Assembly (NCBI RefSeq): GCF_000286835.2
Contig: NZ_AJYD02000013.1
Coordinates: 595,692-659,691 of the forward strand
Origin: Enterovibrio norvegicus FF-33
Lineage (GTDB): Bacteria; Pseudomonadota; Gammaproteobacteria; Enterobacterales; Vibrionaceae
DNA: 64,000 nucleotides
Direction: 5' to 3'
The position numbers and the translations under genes are program-made. This document shows positions 1 to 7,211 of the stretch, piece by piece. Positions within the stretch are counted from its first letter, which is position 1. Each line of letters opens with the position of its first letter. The notes below the pieces were generated by a model, which was given only the letters and a program-made list of their open reading frames with translations, was not told where the DNA came from and ran no database searches.

Positions 1-13
1 GCAATAAATCCAA

Positions 14-211
14 CATGGTTTGCGACATATCGCGAAGCGATATTCTCAAACCAATGATTCGTTCTACGAACCAATCATTTAAAAGTGGCTCCCCCTGCAA
101 GACTTAACGGGGCCGCCTAGGCTTGCGACAAATCGCGAAGCGATTATCCCAACCTAATAACATCTCATCTTTCGACAAGACATTAGAAATTTGGCTCCCC
201 CTGCAAGACTT
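14..211. repeat. Tandem repeat of tRNA-Asn 3' end plus spacer
   Basis: Two copies of one unit lie in tandem. Each has a spacer starting TTGCGACA followed by the palindrome-like TCGCGAAGCGA (about 19-37 and 123-141), and ends with the 20 bp that form the 3' end of the tRNA-Asn gene including CCA (86-105 and 192-211, read on the minus strand). Only the second copy continues into a complete tRNA. The pattern fits a tandem tRNA array that lost one tRNA body, or a remnant of integration at a tRNA 3' end. Confidence 0.6.
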
Positions 212-267
212 GAACTTGCGACATACGGATTAACAGTCCGCCGTTCTACCAACTGAACTAAGGGGGA
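192..267 (-). tRNA. tRNA-Asn (GTT anticodon)
   Basis: Read on the minus strand, this 76-nt sequence folds as a cloverleaf. The acceptor arm TCCCCCT pairs with AGGGGGA, the D arm contains AGTTGGTAGAAC, the anticodon loop is CTGTTAATC with anticodon GTT, and the T loop is GTTCAAGTC. The CCA end is encoded. It would charge asparagine. No downstream gene on that strand is visible inside the window, and a partial 3' copy lies about 90 bp beyond it. Confidence 0.95.
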
Positions 268-362
268 ATCTCTCAAAGCGGGGCGAATCTTAGCTATCGT
301 CTCGTAGGCTGTCAACCTCTCAAACACTACAAAATGACGATTTTAAATCATCTGTTTAATGT

Positions 363-557
363 GCGATCAAAGTTGGCTGCTTTTTTGTTCTGTTGGATGA
401 ATATGCGTCAGATTTAAGCTTGGATCAGTGTTGGCTTAAGAAATTCTCTGATTGTATTAGCGAACATCACTTTCGATTGAAGAATGCTGTTTCCAGCGGT
501 GCAGAAAATCGCCGTGACTTAGATTGGTTAAAAAGTAACCGCAGCAATGTCAGTTGA
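363..557 (+). pseudogene. Possible gene remnant: 64-codon open frame without ATG
   Basis: Codons 363-557 read through without a stop and translate into a normal-looking polar sequence (e.g. LDEYASDLSLDQCW, then ENRRDLDWLKSN), unlike random AT-rich DNA. There is no ATG or GTG; the only possible starts are TTG at 393 or CTG at 390, with no Shine-Dalgarno sequence. I do not recognise the family. It may be the tail of a decayed gene in an area that also carries a truncated tRNA copy. Confidence 0.25.
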
Positions 558-725
558 GCGTTTAAGGGTATCTATATTGAGCCAACTATCGCTTTCGGCT
601 GGTTCAAAAACTTTGTGATGTAGCTCTCATTGGCGCTTTTGATGTGGGATCGGTCTATTAAGGGAGTATTTAATGAAAAATACATTGACATTACTAAGTG
701 CTTTTAGTGATTGGTTCGACAAAGG

Positions 726-775
726 TTACCCACAAAATCTGTGGATAAGTGTGTTAATCAAGACTTTTATCCCCA
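726..775. promoter_or_regulatory. Cluster of three DnaA-box-like 9-mers (DARS-like)
   Basis: TTACCCACA (726-734, forward), TGTGGATAA (740-748, a perfect TTATCCACA on the reverse strand) and TTATCCCCA (767-775, forward) lie within 50 bp. The first two face each other and the third repeats the forward orientation. This three-box layout resembles the core of DARS elements, which reactivate DnaA; in E. coli DARS1 lies just upstream of uvrB, and uvrB is 4.1 kb downstream here. That equivalence is inference. Confidence 0.4.
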
Positions 776-1010
776 TTTAAAGATCCTCTTTGGGATGGAA
801 ATGTGGAGTAATATGAATATTGTTGGCGAAAATCAAGTAAACAACAGTGTGTTGAGGTGTTTTTTGATGATATTTTCAATTGCCAGCGATAAATTGAGTT
901 GTACACACTTTTACGTTTTAAAAACGTGCGCAGTTTTCAGTGTCTTGTTTGCGATGACCCAGTAAATAAGACAAGCTGAGAAGAGCAAGAACTATCAAAA
1001 GGAAGAGATT

Positions 1011-1778
1011 GTGGATGCTTTACCCAAATTGGACTTAAAAGGGAAAGTTAGCGACATCGAGTGGCAGCGCCGTGTCGATCTGGCTGCTTGTTATCGTTTG
1101 GTTGCTCATATGGGATGGGATGACCTCATTTATACCCACCTCTCTCTTCGTATCCCAGAGACTGATAACTACTTAGTCAATGCTTTCGGCGTCGCTTTTG
1201 ATGAAGTGACTGCATCGAACCTCGTTAAGGTCGATTTAGACGGCAACATTCTCGATGACTCGCCATTTACTATTAACCCTGCGGGGTTCACGATTCACAG
1301 CGCGATTCACGAAGTGCGTCACGATGCCCATTGCGTTATTCACCTGCACACTAACGAAACCATCGCGGTGGCGACGCAAAAGGAAGGCTTGCAGTCACTG
1401 AGCCAGTATTCGATGTTTTCACTTCCTTCATTGTCCTATCACGGCTATGAAGGGCTTGCGGTCAATGATGCAGAACGTAAACGCCTTCAAAGTGACCTTG
1501 GAAATACCAATCACATGCTGCTGGTTAATCACGGTGGTTTAACGCTTGGGCCGACGGTGGGTGATGCCTTCATGCGTTTTTATGATATGCAACGTGCTTG
1601 TGAAGTACAGCTAATGTTGCAGGCGGCAGGTAAAGACACCATCGCGGTGCCTAAATCAATTCAAGACAATATCGTCGCTCAAGCGAACGTGGTGCATTCC
1701 GGCGCGACGGGTGGCCAAAAGGCTTGGCCTTCATTATTGCGTAAAGCATGGCGACTCGACCCGAGTTTTATGGATTAA
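1011..1778 (+). CDS. Class II aldolase/adducin family protein
   Basis: A 255-residue protein of the class II aldolase/adducin family, zinc enzymes that cleave or epimerise sugar phosphates and related hydroxy-acids. The zinc-binding histidines are visible in CVIHLHT (about residue 110) and in LLVNHGGL (about residue 170), and an acidic residue in IHEVR takes the place expected for the catalytic Glu. The start is GTG at 1011, preceded by AAGGAAG with normal spacing. It is followed 53 bp later by an enolase-superfamily gene in the same direction, so the two are probably co-transcribed. The natural substrate cannot be read from the sequence. With its neighbours, a role as the final carbon-carbon cleaving step of a sugar-acid pathway is plausible, but this family also contains decarboxylases and proteins of unknown activity. 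Confidence 0.8.
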   Translation: MDALPKLDLKGKVSDIEWQRRVDLAACYRLVAHMGWDDLIYTHLSLRIPETDNYLVNAFGVAFDEVTASNLVKVDLDGNILDDSPFTINPAGFTIHSAIHEVRHDAHCVIHLHTNETIAVATQKEGLQSLSQYSMFSLPSLSYHGYEGLAVNDAERKRLQSDLGNTNHMLLVNHGGLTLGPTVGDAFMRFYDMQRACEVQLMLQAAGKDTIAVPKSIQDNIVAQANVVHSGATGGQKAWPSLLRKAWRLDPSFMD

Positions 1779-1831
1779 ACGCCTCTCCCCGAGTGGAAGG
1801 TAGAAAGCGATAACCCTATTGGAGTACAAGG

Positions 1832-3007
1832 ATGAAAGTAACATCAGTTGAAGTGTTTGATATTCATTGCCCGGATCGTGCAACGTGGAATCCGGTGTTT
1901 GTGCGAATTCACACGGATGAAGGGATCAGCGGTGTCGGTGAAGCGGGTCTTGCTTACGACTTAGGCCATAGCGCTGCCGCGCACATGGTGAAAGAAATGG
2001 CAGAAGCCTTTCTGATTGGCCATGATCCTTTCCAAACTGAAAAGCTATGGTCGCGTATGCTGCGTGAAAGCTTTTGGGGTTTAGGTGGCGGCCCTGTGGT
2101 GTATGCCGCGATGAGTGCGATTGATACGGCGCTTTGGGACATTAAAGGCAAGGCGCTTAATGTGCCTGTTTACCAATTGCTGGGTGGCAAGGTCAACGAC
2201 ACGTTGCGTACTTACGCTTCTCAGTTACAGTTTGACTGGGACAAAGATTTCAAGGCACTTTCTCAGCCTGAGGAATATGCGGAAGCGGCGTTAAAAGCCA
2301 TCGCGGAAGGATATGATGCCGTGAAGGTTGATCCCATCATGTATGACAAAGATGGCAACACCTATTACGAGCGAACCAAAATTATCTCCCGCGGTGAAAT
2401 GAAGTTGTATCGCGCGCGTATGAAAGCGATTCGTGAAGCGGTTGGTGATGAAGTTGATATCATTTTTGAATGCCATAGCCTACCGGGTGCGACAACGGCT
2501 ATTCAACTTGGCGAGATTGCCGAAGAATTTGACTGCATGTATTACGAAGAGCCCGTCAACTATCTCAATCATTCTTTGCACGCTAAAGTGGCGGACAAAG
2601 TGAAGGTGCCCATTGCTGGTGGTGAGCGTTTGTATAACCGCTGGGGTGTGAGACCGTATCTGGAAGACCAAAGTATTGATGTTTTGCAGCCGGATATTGG
2701 CTTATGCGGCGGTTTTACTGAAACCAAAAAGGTGTGTGATTATGCGGATATCTTTGATGTGCGTATTCAAGCGCATGTTTGCGGTGGTCCTGTTGCGACT
2801 GCTGCCTCATTGCATTTAGAAACGGCGATTCCTAATTTCTTGATCCACGAGCATCATACTTACGCGATCAAAGCGTGGAACCGTGAATTGTGTCTTCAAG
2901 ATCCACAGCCTGTTAATGGCTTCTTCCAAGTGTCAGAAGAGCCTGGTCTCGGCATTGAACTGAATGATGAAGTGGTGAAGCGTTCACCGCATATGATCAT
3001 CAAGTAA
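1832..3007 (+). CDS. Enolase-superfamily sugar-acid dehydratase
   Basis: A 391-residue member of the mandelate racemase/muconate lactonizing branch of the enolase superfamily, closest in style to galactonate/mannonate-type acid-sugar dehydratases, which remove water from an aldonate to give a 2-keto-3-deoxy acid. An N-terminal capping domain (about 1-120) precedes the barrel. Candidate Mg ligands are Glu213 in FECH, Glu239 or Glu240 in YYEEP and Glu265 in GGER. His215 and His315 (IQAHVCGGP) are likely acid/base residues, and Glu340 is a further conserved acid. The ribosome site GGAG lies just before ATG 1832. It forms a pair with the upstream aldolase and ends at a strong terminator. Substrate is not determinable; L-fuconate, L-galactonate or a related acid are candidates given the lactonase and dehydrogenase opposite. 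Confidence 0.85.
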   Translation: MKVTSVEVFDIHCPDRATWNPVFVRIHTDEGISGVGEAGLAYDLGHSAAAHMVKEMAEAFLIGHDPFQTEKLWSRMLRESFWGLGGGPVVYAAMSAIDTALWDIKGKALNVPVYQLLGGKVNDTLRTYASQLQFDWDKDFKALSQPEEYAEAALKAIAEGYDAVKVDPIMYDKDGNTYYERTKIISRGEMKLYRARMKAIREAVGDEVDIIFECHSLPGATTAIQLGEIAEEFDCMYYEEPVNYLNHSLHAKVADKVKVPIAGGERLYNRWGVRPYLEDQSIDVLQPDIGLCGGFTETKKVCDYADIFDVRIQAHVCGGPVATAASLHLETAIPNFLIHEHHTYAIKAWNRELCLQDPQPVNGFFQVSEEPGLGIELNDEVVKRSPHMIIK

Positions 3008-3031
3008 AATTTGCTTCGCATGATAAAAGTA

Positions 3032-3065
3032 AAACAACCCGCTTAAATGCGGGTTGTTTGTTTTT
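3032..3065 (+). terminator. Rho-independent terminator after the dehydratase gene
   Basis: An 11-bp stem (AAACAACCCGC / GCGGGTTGTTT) with loop TTAAAT is followed by GTTTTT. It closes the 1011-3007 unit. The A-rich left flank means it may also act on the converging lactonase transcript. Confidence 0.85.
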
Positions 3066-3101
3066 GCACGAAAATCGCTGAAAGTAATTTGCCGGGGGAT
3101 A

Positions 3102-3947
3102 TCAAAAGCCATAGAAGCGACGAGCATTCTCATTGCAGAGCTTTGTTAGCAAGGCCTCCGAGTAAGGAAGCGATAGGTAATCGTGCCATAGCTCGTCATA
3201 ACGTGCTCTAAACAGCGTCAGTGGAAAATTGCTCGCCAGCATGATTCTGTCTTCGCCAAATAGCGTGACTAACGAAGTTAGCCGATCTTGTATCGTGGAG
3301 AGGGGATAGTGTCGATCTGACATTTCCCAACCAGACGCCTTGACCGACAGTGAAGGCAATACGGCTAAGGCCTTCATGTTTTTGTCCCACTCCAAATGTT
3401 TTTCCGGTGGTGGAAAACCAGCATGGTTTAACGCCAAGCGCAGGGTAGGTAAGGCATTGGACATTCGAATGAATGCGTTAACGGCTCCTGTATCTTGCGC
3501 GTCGAATTGCGCCTCGAAAATCAGCTTCGCGTCAGCAATCTGCATCAAGTTAGTATGTACTGTGTTCATGGCGAGCAAAGTGACAGCATCGCTGTCCAAA
3601 ATATGCCGAACACCGACCAAGCTTTGGTATTGCCCCAGTTTAGCTAACTGCTTTGCAAAGGCGCTTGGTGGCAAGGTTATATCGACACATCCAATGCTCT
3701 TAAATGGCAACGCGCAGGTGCTTTCTAACCATGCAATTTCTCTCCACGGCGCGTCATTATCAAACCCGGCTTCAACATGAACGAATCCGCAGAGTTGATG
3801 AGGCGCAGATAGCGTCAAATCAGCGTCAGAAAAATCACGCTGGATCGTCGCTTTATCACGCCAATGCGGAGCATTACCTGAACGAAGCCAATCATATTGT
3901 CCAAGTGAAAGATCGAACAGATGTAAGTGAGGATCAATAATCTGCAT
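3102..3947 (-). CDS. Amidohydrolase, sugar lactonase type (COG3618-like)
   Basis: A 281-residue amidohydrolase-fold protein resembling L-fuconolactone/L-rhamnonolactone hydrolases, which open aldonolactones made by sugar dehydrogenases. The sequence starts with the metal-site motif DPHLHLFDL (residues 5-13), has HVEAG near residue 57, NHAG near 184 and the barrel-end motif FGEDRIMLASNFP near 231-243. In many relatives the last motif reads GSDWP; here Asn replaces the Asp ligand, a variant also known in this family. It lies 2 bp downstream of the SDR gene and is surely co-transcribed with it. The pair converges on the dehydratase gene, and together they make a lactone-to-ketoacid route credible. 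The exact sugar is unknown. Confidence 0.82.
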   Translation of the reverse strand: MQIIDPHLHLFDLSLGQYDWLRSGNAPHWRDKATIQRDFSDADLTLSAPHQLCGFVHVEAGFDNDAPWREIAWLESTCALPFKSIGCVDITLPPSAFAKQLAKLGQYQSLVGVRHILDSDAVTLLAMNTVHTNLMQIADAKLIFEAQFDAQDTGAVNAFIRMSNALPTLRLALNHAGFPPPEKHLEWDKNMKALAVLPSLSVKASGWEMSDRHYPLSTIQDRLTSLVTLFGEDRIMLASNFPLTLFRARYDELWHDYLSLPYSEALLTKLCNENARRFYGF

Positions 3948-3949
3948 CG

Positions 3950-4678
3950 TTATTGCGCCGTGTAGCCGCCATCAACGGCATGTAAGCTGCCGGTAATGAA
4001 ACTGGCTTTGTCGCTGGCTAAGAACACGACAAGGTTTGCGATTTCTTCAGGCTGAGCAATACGACCGAGTGGCTGGAGGTTTCCTTCTTCTTTATGTATT
4101 TCGTTTTTATCAGCGCCAGAGCGGGCACAATAGCTGTCGATGGCCTTGTGATAAAGCGGCGTTTCCGTTGTGCCTGCGCAGACAGCATTAGCACGAATGT
4201 TATATTTGGCGTAATCCAGCGCGGTGGTTTTTGCCATAGAAGCGATAGCGTGTTTGCTGAGGTTATAAGCAAAGGAATTTGTCTTTGCGATAGTGCACTG
4301 ATCAGAGCCCAGTAACACAATGCTGCCTTTGTTGGTCGCTTTCATGATTGGCAAGCAGGCGCGAATGGCATGGTATGCGCCTTTTACATTGATAGAGAAG
4401 ACGCGATCTAAGTCCGCTTCGCTGGTAGCTTCTATGTTTGAACTAAAATGAATGCCTGCATTGCATACCAGAGCATCGATGGTGGCTTCTTTTGCCAACA
4501 CTGTCTCAACGGCTCGGTTCACGGCGTCAGGGTCGGTAACATCACATGCCACCCAGTTTCCTGATGCGCCTTGTTGAAGATCCAAGCTATAGGCGGTGTA
4601 ACCTTCTTCGATGAATCCCTCAACCACGGCAAGACCAATACCGGCTGAACCCCCTGTCACTACTGCTACCTTATTCAT
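3950..4678 (-). CDS. SDR-family dehydrogenase (sugar-acid type)
   Basis: A classical short-chain dehydrogenase/reductase of 242 residues. The nucleotide-binding motif TGGSAGIG lies at residues 8-15, the NAG motif near residue 78, and the catalytic set is the Ser in LLGSDQ with Tyr and Lys in AYNLSKHA. The start at 4678 (MNKVAVV) is preferred over an upstream in-frame ATG at 4708 because GAGGA lies right before it. Its style resembles 2-keto-3-deoxy-L-fuconate dehydrogenases, but SDR substrates are hard to call; it could instead oxidise the free sugar to the lactone used by the adjacent lactonase. It is first in a two-gene unit with that lactonase. Confidence 0.82.
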   Translation of the reverse strand: MNKVAVVTGGSAGIGLAVVEGFIEEGYTAYSLDLQQGASGNWVACDVTDPDAVNRAVETVLAKEATIDALVCNAGIHFSSNIEATSEADLDRVFSINVKGAYHAIRACLPIMKATNKGSIVLLGSDQCTIAKTNSFAYNLSKHAIASMAKTTALDYAKYNIRANAVCAGTTETPLYHKAIDSYCARSGADKNEIHKEEGNLQPLGRIAQPEEIANLVVFLASDKASFITGSLHAVDGGYTAQ

Positions 4679-4892
4679 TTTATTCCTCAATGCTTGAGTG
4701 GAAACCATTACGCATTGTTTCCATTGCTTATGACAGTGATGATCAGCGGCTTACTCAAGGATGTCAACTGACTCAATGTCTTGCTACGGGTAAAAGAAAA
4801 TGAGGGATTTGGGTTTGTCAGCGCTTTGTCAGTTGACTTAGTTCAGCCAGAGCGGAAAATGAACGGTTCGAGTTATTAGCCACGGACGAATC

Positions 4893-6908
4893 ATGGGTAA
4901 AGCCTTTAACTTACATTCGCCATTCAAACCTGCGGGCGATCAGCCTGCTGCCATCAGTCAGTTACTTGAAGGTTTGGACTCGGGGATTGCGCATCAAACT
5001 CTGCTTGGTGTGACGGGATCAGGAAAAACTTACACCATGGCCAATGTGATCGCCCAAACGGGGCGGCCTACCATGATATTGGCGCCCAACAAAACGCTGG
5101 CGGCTCAACTCTATGGGGAAATGAGAGAGTTCTTCCCTGAGAATGCCGTTGAGTATTTCGTTTCTTATTACGACTACTATCAGCCTGAGGCTTACGTTCC
5201 GTCGACGGATACTTTTATCGAAAAAGATGCGTCGATTAACGAACACGTTGAACAAATGCGCCTGTCTGCCACTAAAGCGTTGTTGGAAAGGCGAGATGTG
5301 GTGATCGTGGCATCGGTGTCAGCGATTTATGGTCTTGGTGACCCTAACTCTTACCTCAAAATGATGCTTCATCTACGTCGCGGCGACATGATTGATCAGC
5401 GCGCCATGCTGCGACGTCTTGCAGAAATCCAATATAGCCGAAACGACCAGGCGTTTACCCGCGGTACGTTCCGTGTTCGCGGAGAAGTGATTGATGTTTA
5501 CCCTGCGGAATCTGATCGCGACGCAATTCGCGTTGAATTGTTTGATGGTGAAGTGGAATGCATCAGCGTGTTCGATCCATTGACAGGTGCAATTTCTGAA
5601 CGCGATTTGCCGCGTTGTACGATTTATCCTAAGACGCATTACGTCACCCCTCGTGAGCGTATTATTGAAGCCATTGAACACATCAAAGTGGAATTGGTTG
5701 ATCGCAAAAAAGTACTGCTTGAGAACAATAAGCTGATTGAAGAGCAGCGAATTTCGCAGCGCACTTTGTTTGATCTCGAAATGATGCAAGAACTCGGTTA
5801 TTGCTCTGGCATCGAAAACTACTCGCGTTATCTCAGTGGTCGCAATGATGGCGAGCCGCCTCCGACTTTGTTTGATTACTTGCCGGCTGACGGCTTGCTA
5901 ATTATCGATGAGTCTCACGTCACCGTGCCGCAGATCGGTGCTATGTATAAAGGTGACCGCTCGCGTAAAGAGAACCTTGTTGAATACGGTTTTCGATTGC
6001 CATCTGCCCTTGATAACCGTCCGATGAAATTTGACGAGTTTGAGTCTATCGCACCACAGACCGTGTATGTTTCAGCGACACCGAGCGCGTATGAAATTGA
6101 TAAGTCAGCGGGAGAAATCGCTGAACAAGTAGTGCGGCCTACAGGCTTGCTGGATCCTGAAATCGAGGTTCGCCCTGTCGCGACACAAGTTGATGACCTT
6201 CTCTCAGAAATTCGGATAAGAGAAGCCATACAAGAACGTGTGTTAGTGACAACACTGACCAAACGCATGGCGGAAGATTTAACGGAATACCTTGAAGAAC
6301 ATGGGGTGCGTGTGCGTTATTTGCACTCGGATATTGATACCGTGGAGCGTATCGAGATTATTCGCGATCTTAGACTTGGCAAGTTCGATGTATTAGTCGG
6401 TATTAACTTGTTACGTGAAGGCTTAGATATACCAGAAGTGTCGCTGGTGGCCATATTGGATGCAGATAAAGAGGGCTTTTTGCGTTCTGAGCGGTCGCTT
6501 ATTCAAACGATTGGTCGTGCAGCACGTAATTTAAATGGTAAAGCGATACTCTATGGCGATAAGATCACGGGTTCTATGCGTCGTGCTATCGATGAAACTG
6601 AACGACGTCGCGAAAAACAGCAAGCCTACAATGTAGAACATGACATTGTGCCGCAAAAGCTCAACAAGAAAGTTTCCGACATCATGGAGATGGGTGGAAA
6701 GCGCAAACCAAGGGTATCGTCTTCACTGAAAGCGGTTGCAGAGGAAGATGCGGCTTACATGAGCAAATCACCACAGCAAATTGAGGCGCGTATTCAGAAG
6801 CTAGAAGCGCAAATGTATGAGGCAGCTCAAAACCTAGAGTTTGAAACCGCAGCGGGCCTGCGTGACGAAATATCAACACTACGAACGCTGTTTATCCAAA
6901 ATAGCTAA
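4893..6908 (+). CDS. uvrB: Excinuclease ABC subunit B
   Basis: A full-length 671-residue UvrB, the DNA-damage verification helicase of nucleotide excision repair, which receives damage from UvrA2 and presents it to UvrC. Walker A is GVTGSGKT near residue 39, the beta-hairpin region [12 protein letters not shown] near 93, the helicase motifs DESH and SATP follow, then QTIGRAARN, and a C-terminal UVR coiled coil ([22 protein letters not shown]) that binds UvrC. The sequence follows E. coli UvrB almost throughout. I saw no convincing LexA box upstream. Its stop codon (6906-6908) overlaps the terminator tract of the qrr sRNA coming from the opposite strand. Confidence 0.98.
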   Translation: MGKAFNLHSPFKPAGDQPAAISQLLEGLDSGIAHQTLLGVTGSGKTYTMANVIAQTGRPTMILAPNKTLAAQLYGEMREFFPENAVEYFVSYYDYYQPEAYVPSTDTFIEKDASINEHVEQMRLSATKALLERRDVVIVASVSAIYGLGDPNSYLKMMLHLRRGDMIDQRAMLRRLAEIQYSRNDQAFTRGTFRVRGEVIDVYPAESDRDAIRVELFDGEVECISVFDPLTGAISERDLPRCTIYPKTHYVTPRERIIEAIEHIKVELVDRKKVLLENNKLIEEQRISQRTLFDLEMMQELGYCSGIENYSRYLSGRNDGEPPPTLFDYLPADGLLIIDESHVTVPQIGAMYKGDRSRKENLVEYGFRLPSALDNRPMKFDEFESIAPQTVYVSATPSAYEIDKSAGEIAEQVVRPTGLLDPEIEVRPVATQVDDLLSEIRIREAIQERVLVTTLTKRMAEDLTEYLEEHGVRVRYLHSDIDTVERIEIIRDLRLGKFDVLVGINLLREGLDIPEVSLVAILDADKEGFLRSERSLIQTIGRAARNLNGKAILYGDKITGSMRRAIDETERRREKQQAYNVEHDIVPQKLNKKVSDIMEMGGKRKPRVSSSLKAVAEEDAAYMSKSPQQIEARIQKLEAQMYEAAQNLEFETAAGLRDEISTLRTLFIQNS

Positions 6909-7005
6909 AAAAAAAGCCAACCGGAAAATGTCGGTTGGCTGTCTTGTTTCAGTGAACGAAGTGCTCACAAACAACGTCAGTTGGCTAGGTGACCCAGAAG
7001 GGTCA
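6907..7005 (-). ncRNA. qrr1: Qrr quorum-regulatory small RNA (qrr1 position)
   Basis: Read on the minus strand, a 99-nt RNA starts TGACCCTTCTGGGTCA (stem-loop 1), continues with the Qrr pairing core CCTAGCCAACTGACGTTG, then a second hairpin GTGAGCACTTCGTTCAC, and ends in a terminator hairpin (AGCCAACCG / CGGTTGGCT, 6915-6940) with nine U residues. Qrr RNAs are Hfq-dependent and repress luxR/hapR-type master regulators and luxO while activating low-density genes. In Vibrio species qrr1 sits exactly here, divergent from luxO. The 5' end is fixed by a sigma-54 promoter 12 bp upstream. Confidence 0.95.
6915..6950. terminator. Hairpin shared by qrr1 and uvrB ends
   Basis: A 9-bp stem at 6915-6923 and 6932-6940. 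On the minus strand it is followed by a long U tract and ends the qrr sRNA. On the plus strand it is followed by a weaker T-rich run (GTCTTGTTT) and could end uvrB transcripts. Confidence 0.85.
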
Positions 7006-7015
7006 TATTATTAAA

Positions 7016-7031
7016 TGCATTTACCATGCCA
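7016..7031 (-). promoter_or_regulatory. Sigma-54 promoter of qrr1
   Basis: On the minus strand TGGCATGGTAAATGCA matches the -24/-12 consensus (TGGCAC-N5-TTGCA) with exact GG-to-GC spacing. The GC lies 12 bp before the predicted first base of the sRNA (7005). LuxO is a sigma-54 activator, so promoter type, regulator and target agree. Confidence 0.9.
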
Positions 7032-7094
7032 ATTTTTGTTGTTGCATGATAGCGTATGATTTCTTGATTCAGCGTTAGGTAATCGCAATTTCTT

Positions 7095-7112
7095 TTGCAT
7101 TTTGCAATGCAA
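7095..7112. promoter_or_regulatory. LuxO operator upstream of qrr1 and luxO
   Basis: TTGCATTTTGCAA (7095-7107) is an exact match to the LuxO site (TTGCA-N3-TGCAA). It overlaps a second near-palindrome, TTGCAATGCAA (7102-7112). It lies about 90-107 bp upstream of the qrr1 start, the right distance for sigma-54 enhancer action, and 100 bp upstream of luxO, so it may also serve LuxO autorepression. A half site TTGCA occurs at 7042-7046. Confidence 0.88.
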
Positions 7113-7211
7113 AACGCATACGTTTTAGCCTTATTATTGAAATTCAGCGTTATACTTGGTACAGGCTTTTTAATACAAAGATAGTTTTTGGGAATTAATG
7201 GCGAGGGTTCA

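Larger units (their letters stand above)
268..1010. other. Gene-poor stretch before the aldolase gene
   Basis: About 740 bp with no gene I can name. It holds an open frame without a normal start (363-557), a 35-codon frame at 673-780 with a reasonable ribosome site (AAGGGAG) but no recognisable product, and a cluster of three DnaA-box-like 9-mers inside that same frame. The small frame at 673 is probably an accident of the DnaA-box sequence. No promoter for the aldolase gene could be assigned with confidence. Confidence 0.5.

Noticed and set aside
726..775. Chromosomal replication origin
   Set aside because: Only three boxes, no AT-rich unwinding element, no GATC cluster and no dnaA, gidA or mioC near; a DARS-like site fits better.
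673..780. 35-codon frame with an AAGGGAG ribosome site
   Set aside because: Its central residues simply translate the inverted DnaA boxes; I treat it as chance, though translation cannot be excluded.
711..965. 84-codon frame before the aldolase gene
   Set aside because: No ribosome site, biased composition and it runs through the DnaA-box cluster; no recognisable protein.
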